Assembly: GCF_963966145.1 (NCBI RefSeq)
Contig: NC_091049.1
Coordinates: 5,518,001-5,582,000, forward strand
Source of the DNA: Tenebrio molitor
Lineage: Eukaryota; Arthropoda; Insecta; Coleoptera; Tenebrionidae
Length of the DNA: 64,000 bases
Direction of reading: 5' to 3'
In this document: positions 12,330 to 25,700 of the stretch, piece after piece
Numbering within the stretch: the first letter of the stretch is position 1
Layout: each line of letters starts with the position of its first letter
Program-made: the position numbers and the translations under genes
Notes under the pieces: model-generated
What the model was told of the DNA's origin: nothing
Databases searched by the model: none
What the model saw: the letters and a program-made list of their open reading frames with translations, nothing else

Positions 12330-12875
12330 ATGAGAACCGTCGCAGTTTGTGTGGTCTTCGTCGTGATGGTGATGAGTGTACAGAACGTCTTCGCCGGACC
12401 CAGATACAGGTAAATTGAGAAAAAACTTTTCAATTATACAACTCTCTCTGAAGGATCGAGATTAAGAGAATTTAATTGGTTTGTCAGTTTTGATCCGCTT
12501 TTAATTAGTTGGCGGAGTTTTGACGCGTCAAGTTGAACTGTTGCATCAGTCGTTGGTTTTCTTGCAGGATCAAGAGAGTGTCCGACGCTCATCTGGCTGA
12601 CTTGCAGACGCGGATAGCGCTCAACAACAAACTCAAAGGAATATCAATCACCATGCCGGTGGGCGGCGGCCGCATAGACCCCCTCAGGATGTGAGTACGA
12701 CCCCAGACTCTCCTCCGGAGATGTGCTAATTTGATTGTTTTGCAGAGGCCGAAGGCGTCGATCCCAATCGCGATTTCTTGACGTGCTCTTCAACCACTCG
12801 GAAGAAGATAAGGGCGACCCCGTCGACTTCAACGACTACGAGAGCTTAATCCAGAGATTCCGGAATTTAGAATAA
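12330..12875 (+). CDS. Candidate neuropeptide/prohormone precursor, 110 aa
   Basis: Three exons, 12330-12409, 12568-12690 and 12746-12875, join in frame across GT..AG introns of 158 and 55 nt. Residues 1-22 form a signal peptide ending VQNVFA. A KR cleavage site at 29-30 and a GRRRR site at 69-73 bracket a 38-residue peptide, V31 to I68, whose C-terminal Ile would be amidated by the following Gly. The peptide starts VSDAHLADLQTRIALNNKLK and ends GGRIDPLRI. It has no cysteine and its first half looks helical. An acidic C-terminal spacer peptide of about 37 residues follows. This is the layout of a secreted peptide hormone acting through a receptor on other cells. I compared it from memory with CRF-type diuretic hormones, DH31, ecdysis-triggering hormone, PDF and proctolin and none fits, so the family is unassigned. 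Confidence 0.75.
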
Positions 12876-13763
12876 TCCAACCTCCTCTAGTTTCTTTTGT
12901 GATTGAAAATAGTGACAGTATGAGAGAGAGAATGGATTAAGTCACTGTACAAACTTAGTTATAACAAGCAGTATTATATTTACTTAGTTCTAATCTAGTC
13001 CCTAGACAATTAATTTATTTATTTAATTCTACTTATTATTTATTAATTGTGAAATCTCGAATCTTAAATCTCAAGTGTTGTACATAAGTTTTTTACGTTT
13101 TTTTTTGTTTTTGTATGATGAAATCAACTGAAAAAATATTTATTGACGAATTGCTCTTTTTCATCCCTTTCACCTCCAAGTGTCGATATCCTCCGAACTG
13201 TTAAAACCATCGAGTGTTAGCATCCGGTGAACGGGTGTACCCTATCGATTCGAACCAAAGCGCACGCTCCCACTATTTACGCCTCTCTTAGAAAGAGACA
13301 GAAACATACAAGTTTGGCGAGAGGGAGCGAGATAGTTGTTTTGGTCCTGCGCGTTGGCACACTTGTTTTACGCCAGAGAGAGATGGCATTACGCGCGACT
13401 GATCGAACCAAGAGAGACGGCGCATAACCGATAGAGAAACCAAAATGGCGGCTGACAACTGATCGGTATTTTGTTCATCAGCCGTTTAGAAAGTGAAAAA
13501 GAAAACAAAATTAGTACTTTGGTGCGATCGAAGTGCGTCGAAAATGTGCAACATAACATGAGTGTGGCCATCATCGGTTCCCCGTCCGGTTTGTCGCTCC
13601 CTCCCTCGTCCTCGGGTGATTTTCAGTTACGGTTTTGAACAATGGCGGTTATTATATATTGTTTTGAGTGTGTGTGCGAGTGCGATTCGTTTTCTTCGGC
13701 GGCGTCGTTCTGATCCGGCGTATTGATGTGTGCGGCTCTCGTTCGTCATCCGATTGTCCAAAC
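12876..13763. other. 3' UTR of the peptide gene and 5' leader/promoter of Sos
   Basis: The first part is AT-rich with TTATTTATTTAATT-type sequence typical of an unstable 3' UTR; no perfect AATAAA is obvious. From about 13250 composition changes, with an inverted GCTCCCACTAT / GAGGGAGCGAGATAGT pair and AAAATGGCGGCTGAC near 13441, probably the Sos promoter and untranslated leader. Confidence 0.45.
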
Positions 13764-16700
13764 ATGAATACTGTCAATGCCGGCGACAACGTCTACGATT
13801 TCACGAACGAAGAGAACTCGGCCAAATGGAAAGGCGTACTCACCACCGCCTTGAAGAGGGTAAGGACCGGGGACGGGACTGTCTCGGGGGGCCCCGTGTT
13901 GGGATTTTTCGCCCTCCACTCTTCTTTTTTCCAAATGTCATCTGATCGAATGCGCGGTTGGCAACACCGCACCCGTCACCTGTCAAATTTTTGAAAATTT
14001 CGCTTTTTATCGATTTTTTCGCGGCGAATGGGCAGGTGTCGACGAGAACGATCCCAATTTCACGAACTCGACCACACATTTCGATCGATTTCGAGCTCAA
14101 CAGGTCAGTTCTTTAGAATCGAGCGGCGTTTGTTTTCATGCAGACCTGTTTTGACAGCCCAATGCTTGCCCGACATGTCACCTTAGCCACCATTTCCTAC
14201 AAAACAAAACGAAATAATTGTTTAAAAAATAATGTGTTATAGTCTACCACTTATGTATTTACTTTCGCGAAACTGGCCACGGACATTTATAGAAAAAACA
14301 GGATGGGTGAAGATAACGTAACAAGCAAGTCACCACCGATTAACGTTACCATTCTTCTATTGTACCCAACTATTTTCTTCACTTTGCTCTCGTGAAACTG
14401 AAGAACGAGACAAACTCCAGAATCTATTCACCAATCGTGCTATTCAACAAATATTTTCAAGTTTTTAACATGTCATAAATATACCAGATGTCACTGATGC
14501 CAATATAAAACATGGAATTGAGATTTATGTCAAATATTAATTTTCTTCATATCATTGCTGAATAGAACCCATTCTTAGCTTCTTTTAAATGTACCTAGTG
14601 CGGCAGCAGTCCCAAAAATTGAATTCTTGGGCATAAGTAGTATTGACAGGTGACACAATCGCGACAGAGGGCGCCACCGGCGTCTCGAAATTTGAAAAAA
14701 TTGTGATGAAAATGTGAAATTTTTGGTTGTTGTAGGTGTTGGAGCAGGTGCACCCTTCGTTGGGGGCCCGCGATGACGCCCTCGAGTACGTCGAGAATCT
14801 ATGTTTGCGCCTCCTTGCTATGCTATGCGCCAAACCTAGTCCACACACAGTACAGGTCTGTCTCCGGTCGCGGTGCCGAAAAAGATGTAATGTATCAACT
14901 TTGATTGTTCCAGGATGTCGAATACAGAGTACAAAGCACGTTTCCGACGCCAATCGACAAGTGGGCGCTGAAAGAAGCCCAAGGGGCCCTAGACAGGGGC
15001 AAGAAGAAGTCTGTACTGCTGCTGCCAGTCGACAAGATTCACAGTTTACTGCAAAAGGTGGCGAGATACGCAGTTGAAAGCGGCGTCGTACTGACGGTGA
15101 CTTTTGCAGGAGCTGCTGCTGTACAAGGTCGACTCGACCGTCTCGCTCTTTCTAGTCGCCGTTCTGGAATACATCTCGGCCGATATTTTGAAACTGGCAG
15201 GGAACTACGTGAAGAACATCAAACATTTCGAGATCACGTACCAAGATGTACAGATATCGATGAACGCCGACAAGGTATGCAGATTTCCCGTGTACCGATA
15301 GCTAGCGTGAGGTTTAGGATAGGTTTAGGAACATACATTTTTAGATGTTTTTTCCTTTTTTGAGAGGAGAGGTTAGGTAGGAGTTCTCGTTTTGTTTTTG
15401 CGTTCTCTCATAGGTGAGGCTTTTCGTTTTTTGATTAACTTGCTTTTGCTTTCACGCTGCGTCACAGCCCACAGCCATGGTAGGTAGCCATGTCTTTATT
15501 TTTTTCTTTATAAATTTTTTTCGTTTCAACTGTGGCCGCATGATGTTTTGTTTCTTTTTCGTTTAAAAGGTCCCCCTTCTTCATCAACATGTATTTCGGC
15601 TCTTATTCTCTCATACATAATTATCTTTGTAGAGTTGGCTCTCTCTCGGGCTTGAGTTTCAGTTGCTGCTTGCTATATACTCACTTTGATTTCCGCTTGA
15701 GCACTCATCTTTTCATCACTCCTCTTGTTTATCTCTGACGACGGTCTCGTCCCTGTGTTTTTCGCTTACGTCCCGCTTTTGTTTTTAGGCCCTCATGGAC
15801 ATGTTCTATCAGGACGAAGGTGGGGGACCTGGCTTGCCGACCGAGTCGTTGATGGTGTCTACCGCTCCGCGGACGAGTCTCACCTACGAGGAGGTGGTCA
15901 GGGAGCTGATTGCTTCCGAGAAGGCGTACATAAAGGAGCTCCACATGCTCATCAAGGTATTTCGGTGAGTCTCCCGAAACTTGTCCCGACCGATTACGTC
16001 TAAAGGAGTGCGTTCCAGCGAGGAAATAATCAAATTGAGCTCGGATCCGGTCGAAATCGAGCTGATATTCTCCAACATCATGGACATCTACGAGCTCACC
16101 TACACTCTGCTGGGTAGTTTGGAGGACGTGATAGAGATGGCGCAGGATCAGATGTCTTACATCGGCAGTTGTTTTGAAGGTATTTGCGTCAAATGTCATG
16201 TCGTTTGTTAATTTTCGTGAATCAGAACGACGTGGGGCGGCGATGTGGGATTTTGCGGTGGGTCGTGGGTGTCGTGCGCAATTCGTGAAGGGAGTTTTTA
16301 ACGGCGGTGCAGATGTTTCCTGTACGAATTTTTATTGAGGGATAGTTATGGGAGCGCGGGGTCGTAAATAATAATCAAAGTAAATGTGTATGTACGTAGT
16401 TTCTAAAAAATCTCTCGAAAATAGTGACTTAACCTTCGAATTATTTACCCAAAGTGAATTTCGAGGAATGTTTCAAAAGACTAATTTCGTTTTTATGTAC
16501 CAACAGGAATGTCGGGATTTGTTTGCGTTCATTTCGACTCGGGGGATTTTCCGTTTATAGTTTTCCAGAACGCATAAAAATTTTGGGACACGTAATTGCA
16601 AGAAATGAAATTAAAATATTGGTTATGTGAAATTTATTACGAAAAGGAGTTGGACGGAGCACAACGACAGAAGAATTTTTTTTAAGGAGACGTCGCCCTA

Positions 16701-19700
16701 TTGGGATGTCAAACATGAAAATGACATAAAGAAAGAACACTTGTTATAGATTTAATTTTTCACGACTTGGAACTGACAAGCACGAAGGCAAGTGGGTTGT
16801 CCTGATTTTTATAGAATCTTGCAACATTTCGTGATAAAGAGGTGTTATAAGCAGTAACATCAACCATAATTTGCTTGACTAATGTGAAAAAAGCCCACTC
16901 GACGGTTTGCTTGTTTTCTTTGTCTGTAATAATGGTGATGAATTATTTTTAGTGTCATTTTTAACATGCGAAAAGAGAATTAATTTACACAGTCTAACGA
17001 CTATTTACCAGTGATTTTTGTATCCCGCAAGATCAACAACTTTTGGGAGCGCAATTGATTATGAAACATCACGAAAATCCAATTTTATTGGATTGATTCG
17101 TGCGGTTTTGATTGGTACATAATATGCAGTAATTTTTTTATGACTCCATGATGGTGATTCAAATTCAGTGCATTAACTCCGAAAATGTATATTTTTTTCT
17201 ACAAAAATGTTGCTTTGTGACTTCCAAGACAATGTCGATATTTGTTAATAATTTCACGAGTGTTTCCACAGGATTATAGTTGTTCCTCATCTGTTGTAAA
17301 AAATACATCAGAAAATATGACAAAGATAAGTTGTACTCCGTTCAAGAAATCGTTGAAAGATCCAGAAAAGGGAAATGAATTGAAGGTTATATCTGGTTTA
17401 AATTGGCAAGAAGTTGTTTTAAATCGTTCGATTAAAATTTATAAATTGCTATAATCTACTTTTGAAGTTTTTAGATCGTCGATAAAGAGAGTAATAGATG
17501 CAGCGTCTTAAGAAAATTCCCATCAGTCTCCTTGGGATTTGTAACGGGTGTCAGATTTTATCTGTTGCAAGAAAATGTATTCAAACATTTTTTTGGGCAA
17601 GTTTACCAACAGTTTTTTTACAACCGTAGACAAAAAAGACGACATATTGAAGATTTGGAGATTTTTTAAAAATACAACACAAATATTGATCGTCTAATAG
17701 AGCCAAAAATAAATCAAACATGCATATTTACATAAATGCATATTTTTAAATTATTCGGTTCTTGAAAACAAGTTCGAAGGACCATAATGTACAGTATGTC
17801 TAAGAAAATACATATCTACTGATGAAAACGGTAATTTTACGTATTCGCAAGCTGACGAAAATGAACTCTTTTTCGGACGCTGACCGTGGCGCCATCTGTT
17901 GGTCTGTTTGGTGAGTTAATAACGAAATCGACAAAACCCATAATTGACCTGATACCATAAATTATGTAAATAAGTACATAATTGTTTGCAAATATGTAAT
18001 AAATTTCTCGTTTTGTTGGTAAGCTGATAAAAAAATTCTATAATAAAGAAAATTATTAATATTTGTTAATAAATTCATCTATTTCAACCAGGTAGATACA
18101 AAATAAATATGTAGTTTTTCCAATGATGTCTTTTGCTTTGTACTTCGTGAAATCGCCTAAAAAATTTAATGCGCACCTCCGCCAAAAAGTGTCTTTTGTC
18201 ATCGCCTGTTTTCAAGCCTCGGCTGCACCTCAGCCACAAAACTCAGACTCGAACGAAAAACATGCACTTTTTGACCTTGATACACAAATAACTACAATTT
18301 GAGGCTTGTGGAATTATGTGAGTACAAACCGTGCTTGTAACTCTTTCCGAAAGTGTCGACTGGAGTTTTATAAATGGCATTTTTTAAATGTCCGAAGAAA
18401 GCCGTTGATACAAATTAAATTCATTTCAGGTAATAGTGCGACAACTTTCAACAGATACATCGATATTTTGCGATATTATGTCACAAAGCTTTCTTTACGT
18501 GTTGTACGTTTACGGTTCATGTCATTGTTTTTCTCCTGCTCAATGCTGCCGGTTTTTCGTAAACAGAGCTACACTGTAAGCAAGTATCTTGTTAAAGGCA
18601 TTTTACAGGGTGGACACATTTATATATTAGAGAGTTTCATTATGAAGGAAACTTGAATTGAAATTTGAAATATAGTGGAACACCTGTACATTTTTTGACA
18701 GCTTTTTTCATGTGGCGTGGTAGAAAAGCATAGATTCTTGTTGTTTGCGGTTTGTTCCGGAATTAATTTACACAATTCAAACACCACTTTGCATCCCGCA
18801 CGATCAATAAAAATTTTTCGTGTCGTCAATTGATTCATACGGTTTTACGTAAGAGCAGCTAGAAGACATTTTTACTGAAAACTCTATTTTTGCGACTCTT
18901 ATGATGGGAATTCTCTTGGCGACACCGCTGATCTTAAAATTGAATCGAATCGAACCTTTCCGGTGTGTTTCATTGAATTTTCTTGCGAAATGCATTGCCG
19001 TCCGGAAGTGCATTTTTTGCTGTTGAAATGTTGCGCTTGCATTGAGATTGATTTGTTCCTAATTTCTAAAAAACATGACGTATAACATTAGATAAAAACG
19101 AACAGGGCTGCGTTCAAGAAATTGTAGACATATTATAAAAATTTGCCATATTTACAAATGCGAATGAAATGATATTTCTATCTGTTGTTATCAACAGGAA
19201 CTTTCCCCAGGGAGTTGTTGAAGCAGCCTCCTCCACCCTTGTTGCGATTTTAGTCAGTTTCAATATATTGAACGCTCGTGTTTCTCTTAGCTCAACCTAG
19301 AAAGTTAGTTTGTAAAAAAGCTGATTTGGCAATTTTGATCAATCTTGGGTACTCCGTTGAAACGTTGACATTATTAATTGTGAAAAAACTCGATAAATTT
19401 ACCTTTTTCTTAAACACCTGCTTTCCAACACAAAATGCACACATTTTTGACATTTTGAATATCTGTGACAAATGACAGAAGGGAGACGTCAACATGTCAA
19501 CGCTGCCGTAGCGCCCTCTATGTGTGTTAATCTGTTCGTTCAAATTTGAATCATAAGTGGGATGAATTTTGTTTAGAACTGGCGGAAGCGGCCGAATTCG
19601 ACGTGTACATAAAATACGCCAAAGACGTGACGGCCCCGACGTGTCGCGAGACCCTCAACAACCTCCTCTCCAGGCCGGAAGTGGAGAGCGCTCTCATAAC

Positions 19701-22700
19701 GGCCGGTCAAGGCATGGGACTGGCCCTGAAGTATTACTTGCCGGCCCTGCTGATGGGCCCCATAAGACACTGCTTCTCATATTTGGAATACATCACGCTG
19801 TTGAGGGGCCTCTCGGTGGCACCGGACGACCGCGAGACTCTGACGCAAGTCGAAGGACTGCTCAAGCCTGTCCAGATCGAATTAGGTAATGCGGTACGAT
19901 TTTTCCCGAAACCGTTGGTAAATTTCGTTTTGAAGGACGTTGTGTGCCCTCGCCGACCATCTTGAGGACGTGTTCGACGCCGTTCCTCCAGGTCAGGGCG
20001 CGGCGTCAAGCCGCCCTCGACAAGCTCCACGAGATCGAGAAGAACGTCGAGAACTGGGACCCGAGAGATCTGGGCCAGTGCTGCAACGAGTTTGTCCGAG
20101 AGGACGTCCTGATGAAGGTCAGTTCCGGGAAGAGACTGACCGAACGTCGAGTGTTCCTCTTCGACGGTCTGCTGATCCTGTGCAAGCCGAATTCGCGGCG
20201 GCAGAGTTCCGTGCACCAGAACCACGCCGAGTGCCGCCTCAAGGAGCGCTTCTTCATAAGGAAGATCGAGATCCTCGACCACCAGGACACCGACGAGCTG
20301 AAGAACGCGTTCGAAATAGCGCCGAGACACATGCAGCCGCCTGTGACGCTGTGCGCGAAGAGCGCCGAAGACAAGAACTCGTGGATGGCCGACCTGGTCA
20401 TGCTGAACACCAGGTCGATGCTGGAGCGCATCCTCGACAGCATCCTCTCGGATATCGAGCGGAAACATCCGCTGAAACTTCCCCCGCCGTCGCTCTACAA
20501 GTTCGCCGAGCCCGATTCCAAGGACAACATCATACTGGAGCAGAGAGAGAACGGCGGTGTGCCCCTGATCAAGGGCGCCACCCTCTACAAACTCGTTGAA
20601 AGACTGACTTATCACATATACGCCGATCCGAAATTCGTACGTACATTTTTGACGACTTATCGAAGTTTTTGTTCGCCGAAGGGGCTGCTGGATTTGCTCA
20701 TCGAGAGGTTCCAAATACCGGATCCGTCGCTGGTTTACGGACAAGAGTGCTGCGACACGGACAAAATGCAGAAGAACAGTCAGAGGGAGGACTGGAAGAA
20801 GTACAGGAAGGAGTACTGTCAGCCGGTGCAGTTTCGCGTCTTGAACGTGCTCAGGCACTGGGTTGACCATCACTTTTACGATTTCGAGAGGGATCCTTCG
20901 CTGTTGGTGAAACTGCGCTCGTTTCTAGACTCCGTCAACGGGAAGAGCATGAAGAAGTGGGTGGACAGCGTCTTGAAGATTCTCACCCGGAAGGTGAGTC
21001 AGTCAGGGTTTGAGGTTATGTCGCTCACTTCATTCACATTTTATTTTTAACAGATGGAAAACGATAACCAGAGGCACATCAGATTTGCTTTCGACGAACC
21101 TCCGCCCCCGATCGAGTGGCACATACCATGTACCGAGGAGGAGTACGGGATTTTGACTCTGCACCCTGTAGAGATAGCTCGACAGTTGACAGTTTTGGAA
21201 TTTGATCTCTACAGGATGATTAAACCGTCGGAGTTGGTCGGTGCTGTTTGGACGAAGAGAGACAAAGAGACGAGCAGCCCCAATTTGCTAAAAATGATCA
21301 AACACACGACAAATGTAAGTTGACATAACCTCACTTTTTGGAAGTGTCGAGTAAGATGTGTTTTGTGATTTTTACCGTTGTGACGTGCTTTCACTTTTTG
21401 CAGGTGGGGCGCTGGTTGGAGAAGAACATCGTCGAGGCTGAAAATTTCGAAGAGAGAGTGGCGATAGTCAATCGAATAATTGAAATAATGGTCGTGCTGT
21501 ACGAAATCAATAATTTCAATGGTGTGCTTTCGATTGTTTCGACGTGCGGTTCGGCATCGGTCCACCGACTGAAGTTCACCTTCCAGTCGTTGACCCAACA
21601 GAACAAGAAAGTGCTGGAGGAGTGTCGCGCAGACGACCACTTCAAAAGGTACCAGGAGAAACTGCGTTCGATCAATCCCCCTTGCGTCCCATTCCTCGGC
21701 ATGTACCTGACTAACATCCTCCACATCGAAGAGGGCAATCCCGACTTCTTGCCGAACACCCAGCTGATAAACTTCTTCAAGCGGAGAAAAGTCGCCGAGA
21801 TCACCGGCGAGATCCAACAGTACCAGAATCAGCCGTACTGCTTCAGCGTCGAGCCGAAGATCCGGCATTTTTTAGAGAACTTGAATCCGTTCGGCGACCT
21901 CTCCGACACGGAGATCAGCAACTACCTGTACAACAAGTCGATGGAGATCGAGCCGAGGGGGTCGAAGCAGTTGCAGAAGTTTCCGAGGAAGTGGCCCCAC
22001 CTCAGCCTGAAGAGTCCGGGGATCAAGTCGAAGTCGGCGAAGCAGATAGCGACAGCGGTGAATAACGCGATCAATTCCACGTTGAACTCTTCGAATATCA
22101 AGAGCGACGACTCGAAGAGCGAGGATTCGTCCAAGTCGGACAACGAGTTCAGCGTTTTCGCTCCGGTTCAGTTAGGAACATGTCAGAATAGTCCGACGTT
22201 GAGTCCGGTCTCGCCGGCCACCTCGAGCACGATTCTGAGCTGGTTCCAGCCGAATCACAGCAGGAGTCCCAGTGTTGGCTCGATCATGTCCACCACGTCG
22301 ACGAGGAATCCGCCGCCGCCGCCACCGCAAACGTAAGTCGATGTCGCTTTTCTCGTTCTCCGGAAATTACATCCGCAAGACGTTTTTCTATTGTTATTTT
22401 TTGTGCCGCACTACCATTTGTGATAATCCTGTTTAAGAATAGAAATTCCTTTTATTGAATAATTTTGAAGAAATGGAAATAAATCAATAAAAATACCACT
22501 CAGTGATCAAAGAGAAAACAAATCTAAAAACACTAAATAATATTTAGTGACTTTTAAGAAATCAAGAGTGCTACCCCATCTTTTGTTTTATCAAAAAAGT
22601 TTGTCTTAGATTGACTCGTACCCATATGTATATTTGCTATGCACAGCTGTTTTATTGGTTGCCCACCTCTCAAAAAGTATTAAAAATTAATAATAATTAA

Positions 22701-25700
22701 TGGTTTATCTTCAATGGTAAAACCCATTATACCACTTACTCTGGGATAATTGTTGCTTACAATTACAGTAAACGTCTGTAAACTTTGCTGAAATCGAAAA
22801 GTTGTTTTTTAGGAAAACAACAGCACATCATTGACGTTTCTTTGACATTTCCGAAAAATCTGCTAAATTACCCATTCTTACGATTGAAAATTCGCTCTTG
22901 TTTATTTTAAAAAAATTCTCGATTAATAGATACGTAATAATGAATTCTATTCGTTGATTTTTACGTGGTTTTTACGTAGACTAAAAGACAGAAGTGGTTT
23001 TAAAAATATCGACAAGATTCGTTGTACGAACAAATAGTTATTTTTATATTAAGTGCGTGAAGAGAGTGTTTTTTGTGCATGAAAAGGTCTTTTACGCCGA
23101 GACGAAGGTCGAGGCAGTATAAGCCTTTGAATGCACAAAAACATCTTCACGCACGAAATATAAACAATATTTTTTCTATAATTGATTCAAAAAATTGAAA
23201 TTAAAAATTCAAATTTTTGAAGGAACTCTGAAGTTGCAATGCAGTGACCATGTTGCTAGGTAACTAATAAAATACAGTGCGTGAAGTGAAACACAGAAAT
23301 AGTCATGTGCGTGAAATCGCATTTCACACACTGTTTTGTATGGTTTCTATGGTTTCGATCTTACTAACAATGCAAAAAGAAATACACGTTAGAAAATGAC
23401 CCACTTCAGGCACCGATAACTATGCGTGAATTTCAATTTTTTGAATCAATAATAGAAAAAATCAATTTCGTTCGAAACAGGACCAAAAGAAAATAACAAA
23501 AAAAATATAACGGTGAGTAAAAATTAAATTGGATTTTAACTGTCGTCATATTCACAAAATTCACAAATTAAATTAAAGTTAATAGAACAAGTGTTAATTG
23601 GCGATCGTATTAGCTTGCGAATTATAAAAGGAAATATGAACTCCAGCCAAGACTCAGCGAACTTGATGATAACCAAGAACAGTTCAGTAACCGATGGACA
23701 GTTTTGTAGATAAAATCAATAGAGAATTGAATTGTTAACGGTTTTAGTGGTAATAAAATGTAAATCTCTTTTGTATAAGAATTTTCTATACAAATTTCAA
23801 AACTTGACAACAGAACATTGAACCAAGTGCAATGAATTGTAAAGCCGGTCGTGAGATTAAGCGATGGTGTAAATAGAATTAACGATAATTGAATTCTCTT
23901 GTGTGCATAAAATCTTTGAGACATGTTTATTAATCATCGTATAATAGTCGAGTATATCATTAAGAGTAGATGTGAGTTTTTTGTGCCAAGTCCAGAGATT
24001 GAAGGCCGAGGCGAAGTCGAGGTCGGCAACTGAGTGAAGCACAAAAGGACCTTCTACTCTGAATGATATACAGGGTATTTCACGAGTGATAATGAGCCTG
24101 ACGGAATTGAAAATGCAACCCACAATACATTTTGCAAAGCTAACGTGGATATTTGTTTTTTGATTTAAAAAACGTAAAACATAGTTAACTGCAGTTTCGT
24201 AAATTTTTACATAAATGTCATAGTTGCTTGGTTAAAAAATTGTGAAAAAACGAGTTTTTGGGAAAATTTTTTTGTTGTCTGCATAAACGCGCAACGGCAG
24301 AGGCATTTTTATTACATTCGCTTTAAATCAGAATAATTCTCATCGTTTGAGTACGTTTTAATCGTCGAATTTTAATTTTTTCGTAAATGTCAGTTGTGAC
24401 AAGTAAAATTATTGGAAGCAAAGCTATCATGGATTCATAATTTCATTGTAAAAAAAAACAATACCATAGTTAAAATGTCCACGTTAGCTTTGCAAATGTA
24501 TTGTAGGTTGCATTTTCAATTCCGCCATCTTCAAGCGGATCACAAAAAAAAAATAGGACATTATTTTCTTTTGCTACAGTTACAGTGAAATAACAATTTT
24601 CAAATTGTAAGGCACCAGTAATTCCCGGTTCTCTTGTTAAAGTCTAAAGCTTACTTTTTAACGTTGAACGGCCATCTTGCTGTTTTTGATTTTGACATCA
24701 TCCGTGCACACGGGTGACTCGTGTTACACCACAGTGACACCGGTTAAATATTGGGTAATATGTAATTTCGTTATTTCCCTTTCTAGAGGCTTTTTTTTAA
24801 TAGGGATAATTAATTTAATTATTAAATATTTCGTGTAATTATTGATGAATAATTCATGAGAAATGCTTCAAATGACCTTACATTTGACAAGATCGAGTCG
24901 CCTGTGGACATTTCAACTCCTTGGATTTTAAGTGTTTCAATTTCAAGTCCGATTACCAAAAAAAAAAAGCCATTTCGACCGCTTGAAGATAAATTTTCTT
25001 TCACTAAAATGTTAGTGTACTCGTATACTCAATATAGTGATAGATTGCACGTTTCTTGACAGACACACAGACAAGTGTCTACGCGGTAAAAAGTAAAAAT
25101 CATGTGTAACATTTGTTATATCATTCATACTCGAAGAATCAATCATTTCAACAACAATTTATAACAACTGAAAACACTTGTTTTGTTGGGATTTGGTTTT
25201 TATTTTACACGTGAACACCGGTTGGTGAATTCTCGTTCTATTGTTTTCAGTTGTATAACTGTGATCTGTTTTTATTTTGAACTATTTACAATCGTCTTCC
25301 ATTGTCATTTGAAATTCCTATAAAAAATGTCCCCAGAAAAAAGTTAAAGGGACGCCACGGGAAAGATGAGTTATTTACGTTTACTTCGGTTTCGTCGGCT
25401 CATCCCGAGACCTTTTATTAGGTCTACAGAAAAGCGCGGTCGCAACCACTTTTTTGAACGATGCTCCCCCCATCACTCTCTACGGTGTACGGAGTATAGT
25501 TTTCGTAGTTGATGCACTTGGTTGTTGTATAAAAAAAACACTATGTATTATGTGAATTACATCTCCACTTATTTTGGATATTTGTCGTTATTTTAGCGAT
25601 TTTAACGACTTGTGTAATTGTCTTGCTGTTATGTTGGCAGGTAATGACGGGGTCAAACTCTTTTAATGACATTTTTCTACTGCCTTCTCTAAAGTGCCAC

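Noticed and set aside
12395..12409. Proctolin-like RY motif near the signal peptide end
   Set aside because: Only Arg-Tyr is shared; RYLPT is absent.
12567..12690. CRF-like diuretic hormone identity for the peptide precursor
   Set aside because: ISIT..DPLR recalls part of that family, but the order, the length and the missing LLLEIAR-type core do not fit.
19734..20873. Long antisense frame (379 codons) opposite Sos exon 8
   Set aside because: It mirrors a GC-rich conserved exon, has no domain, and starts and ends arbitrarily; a shadow of the codon bias on the other strand.
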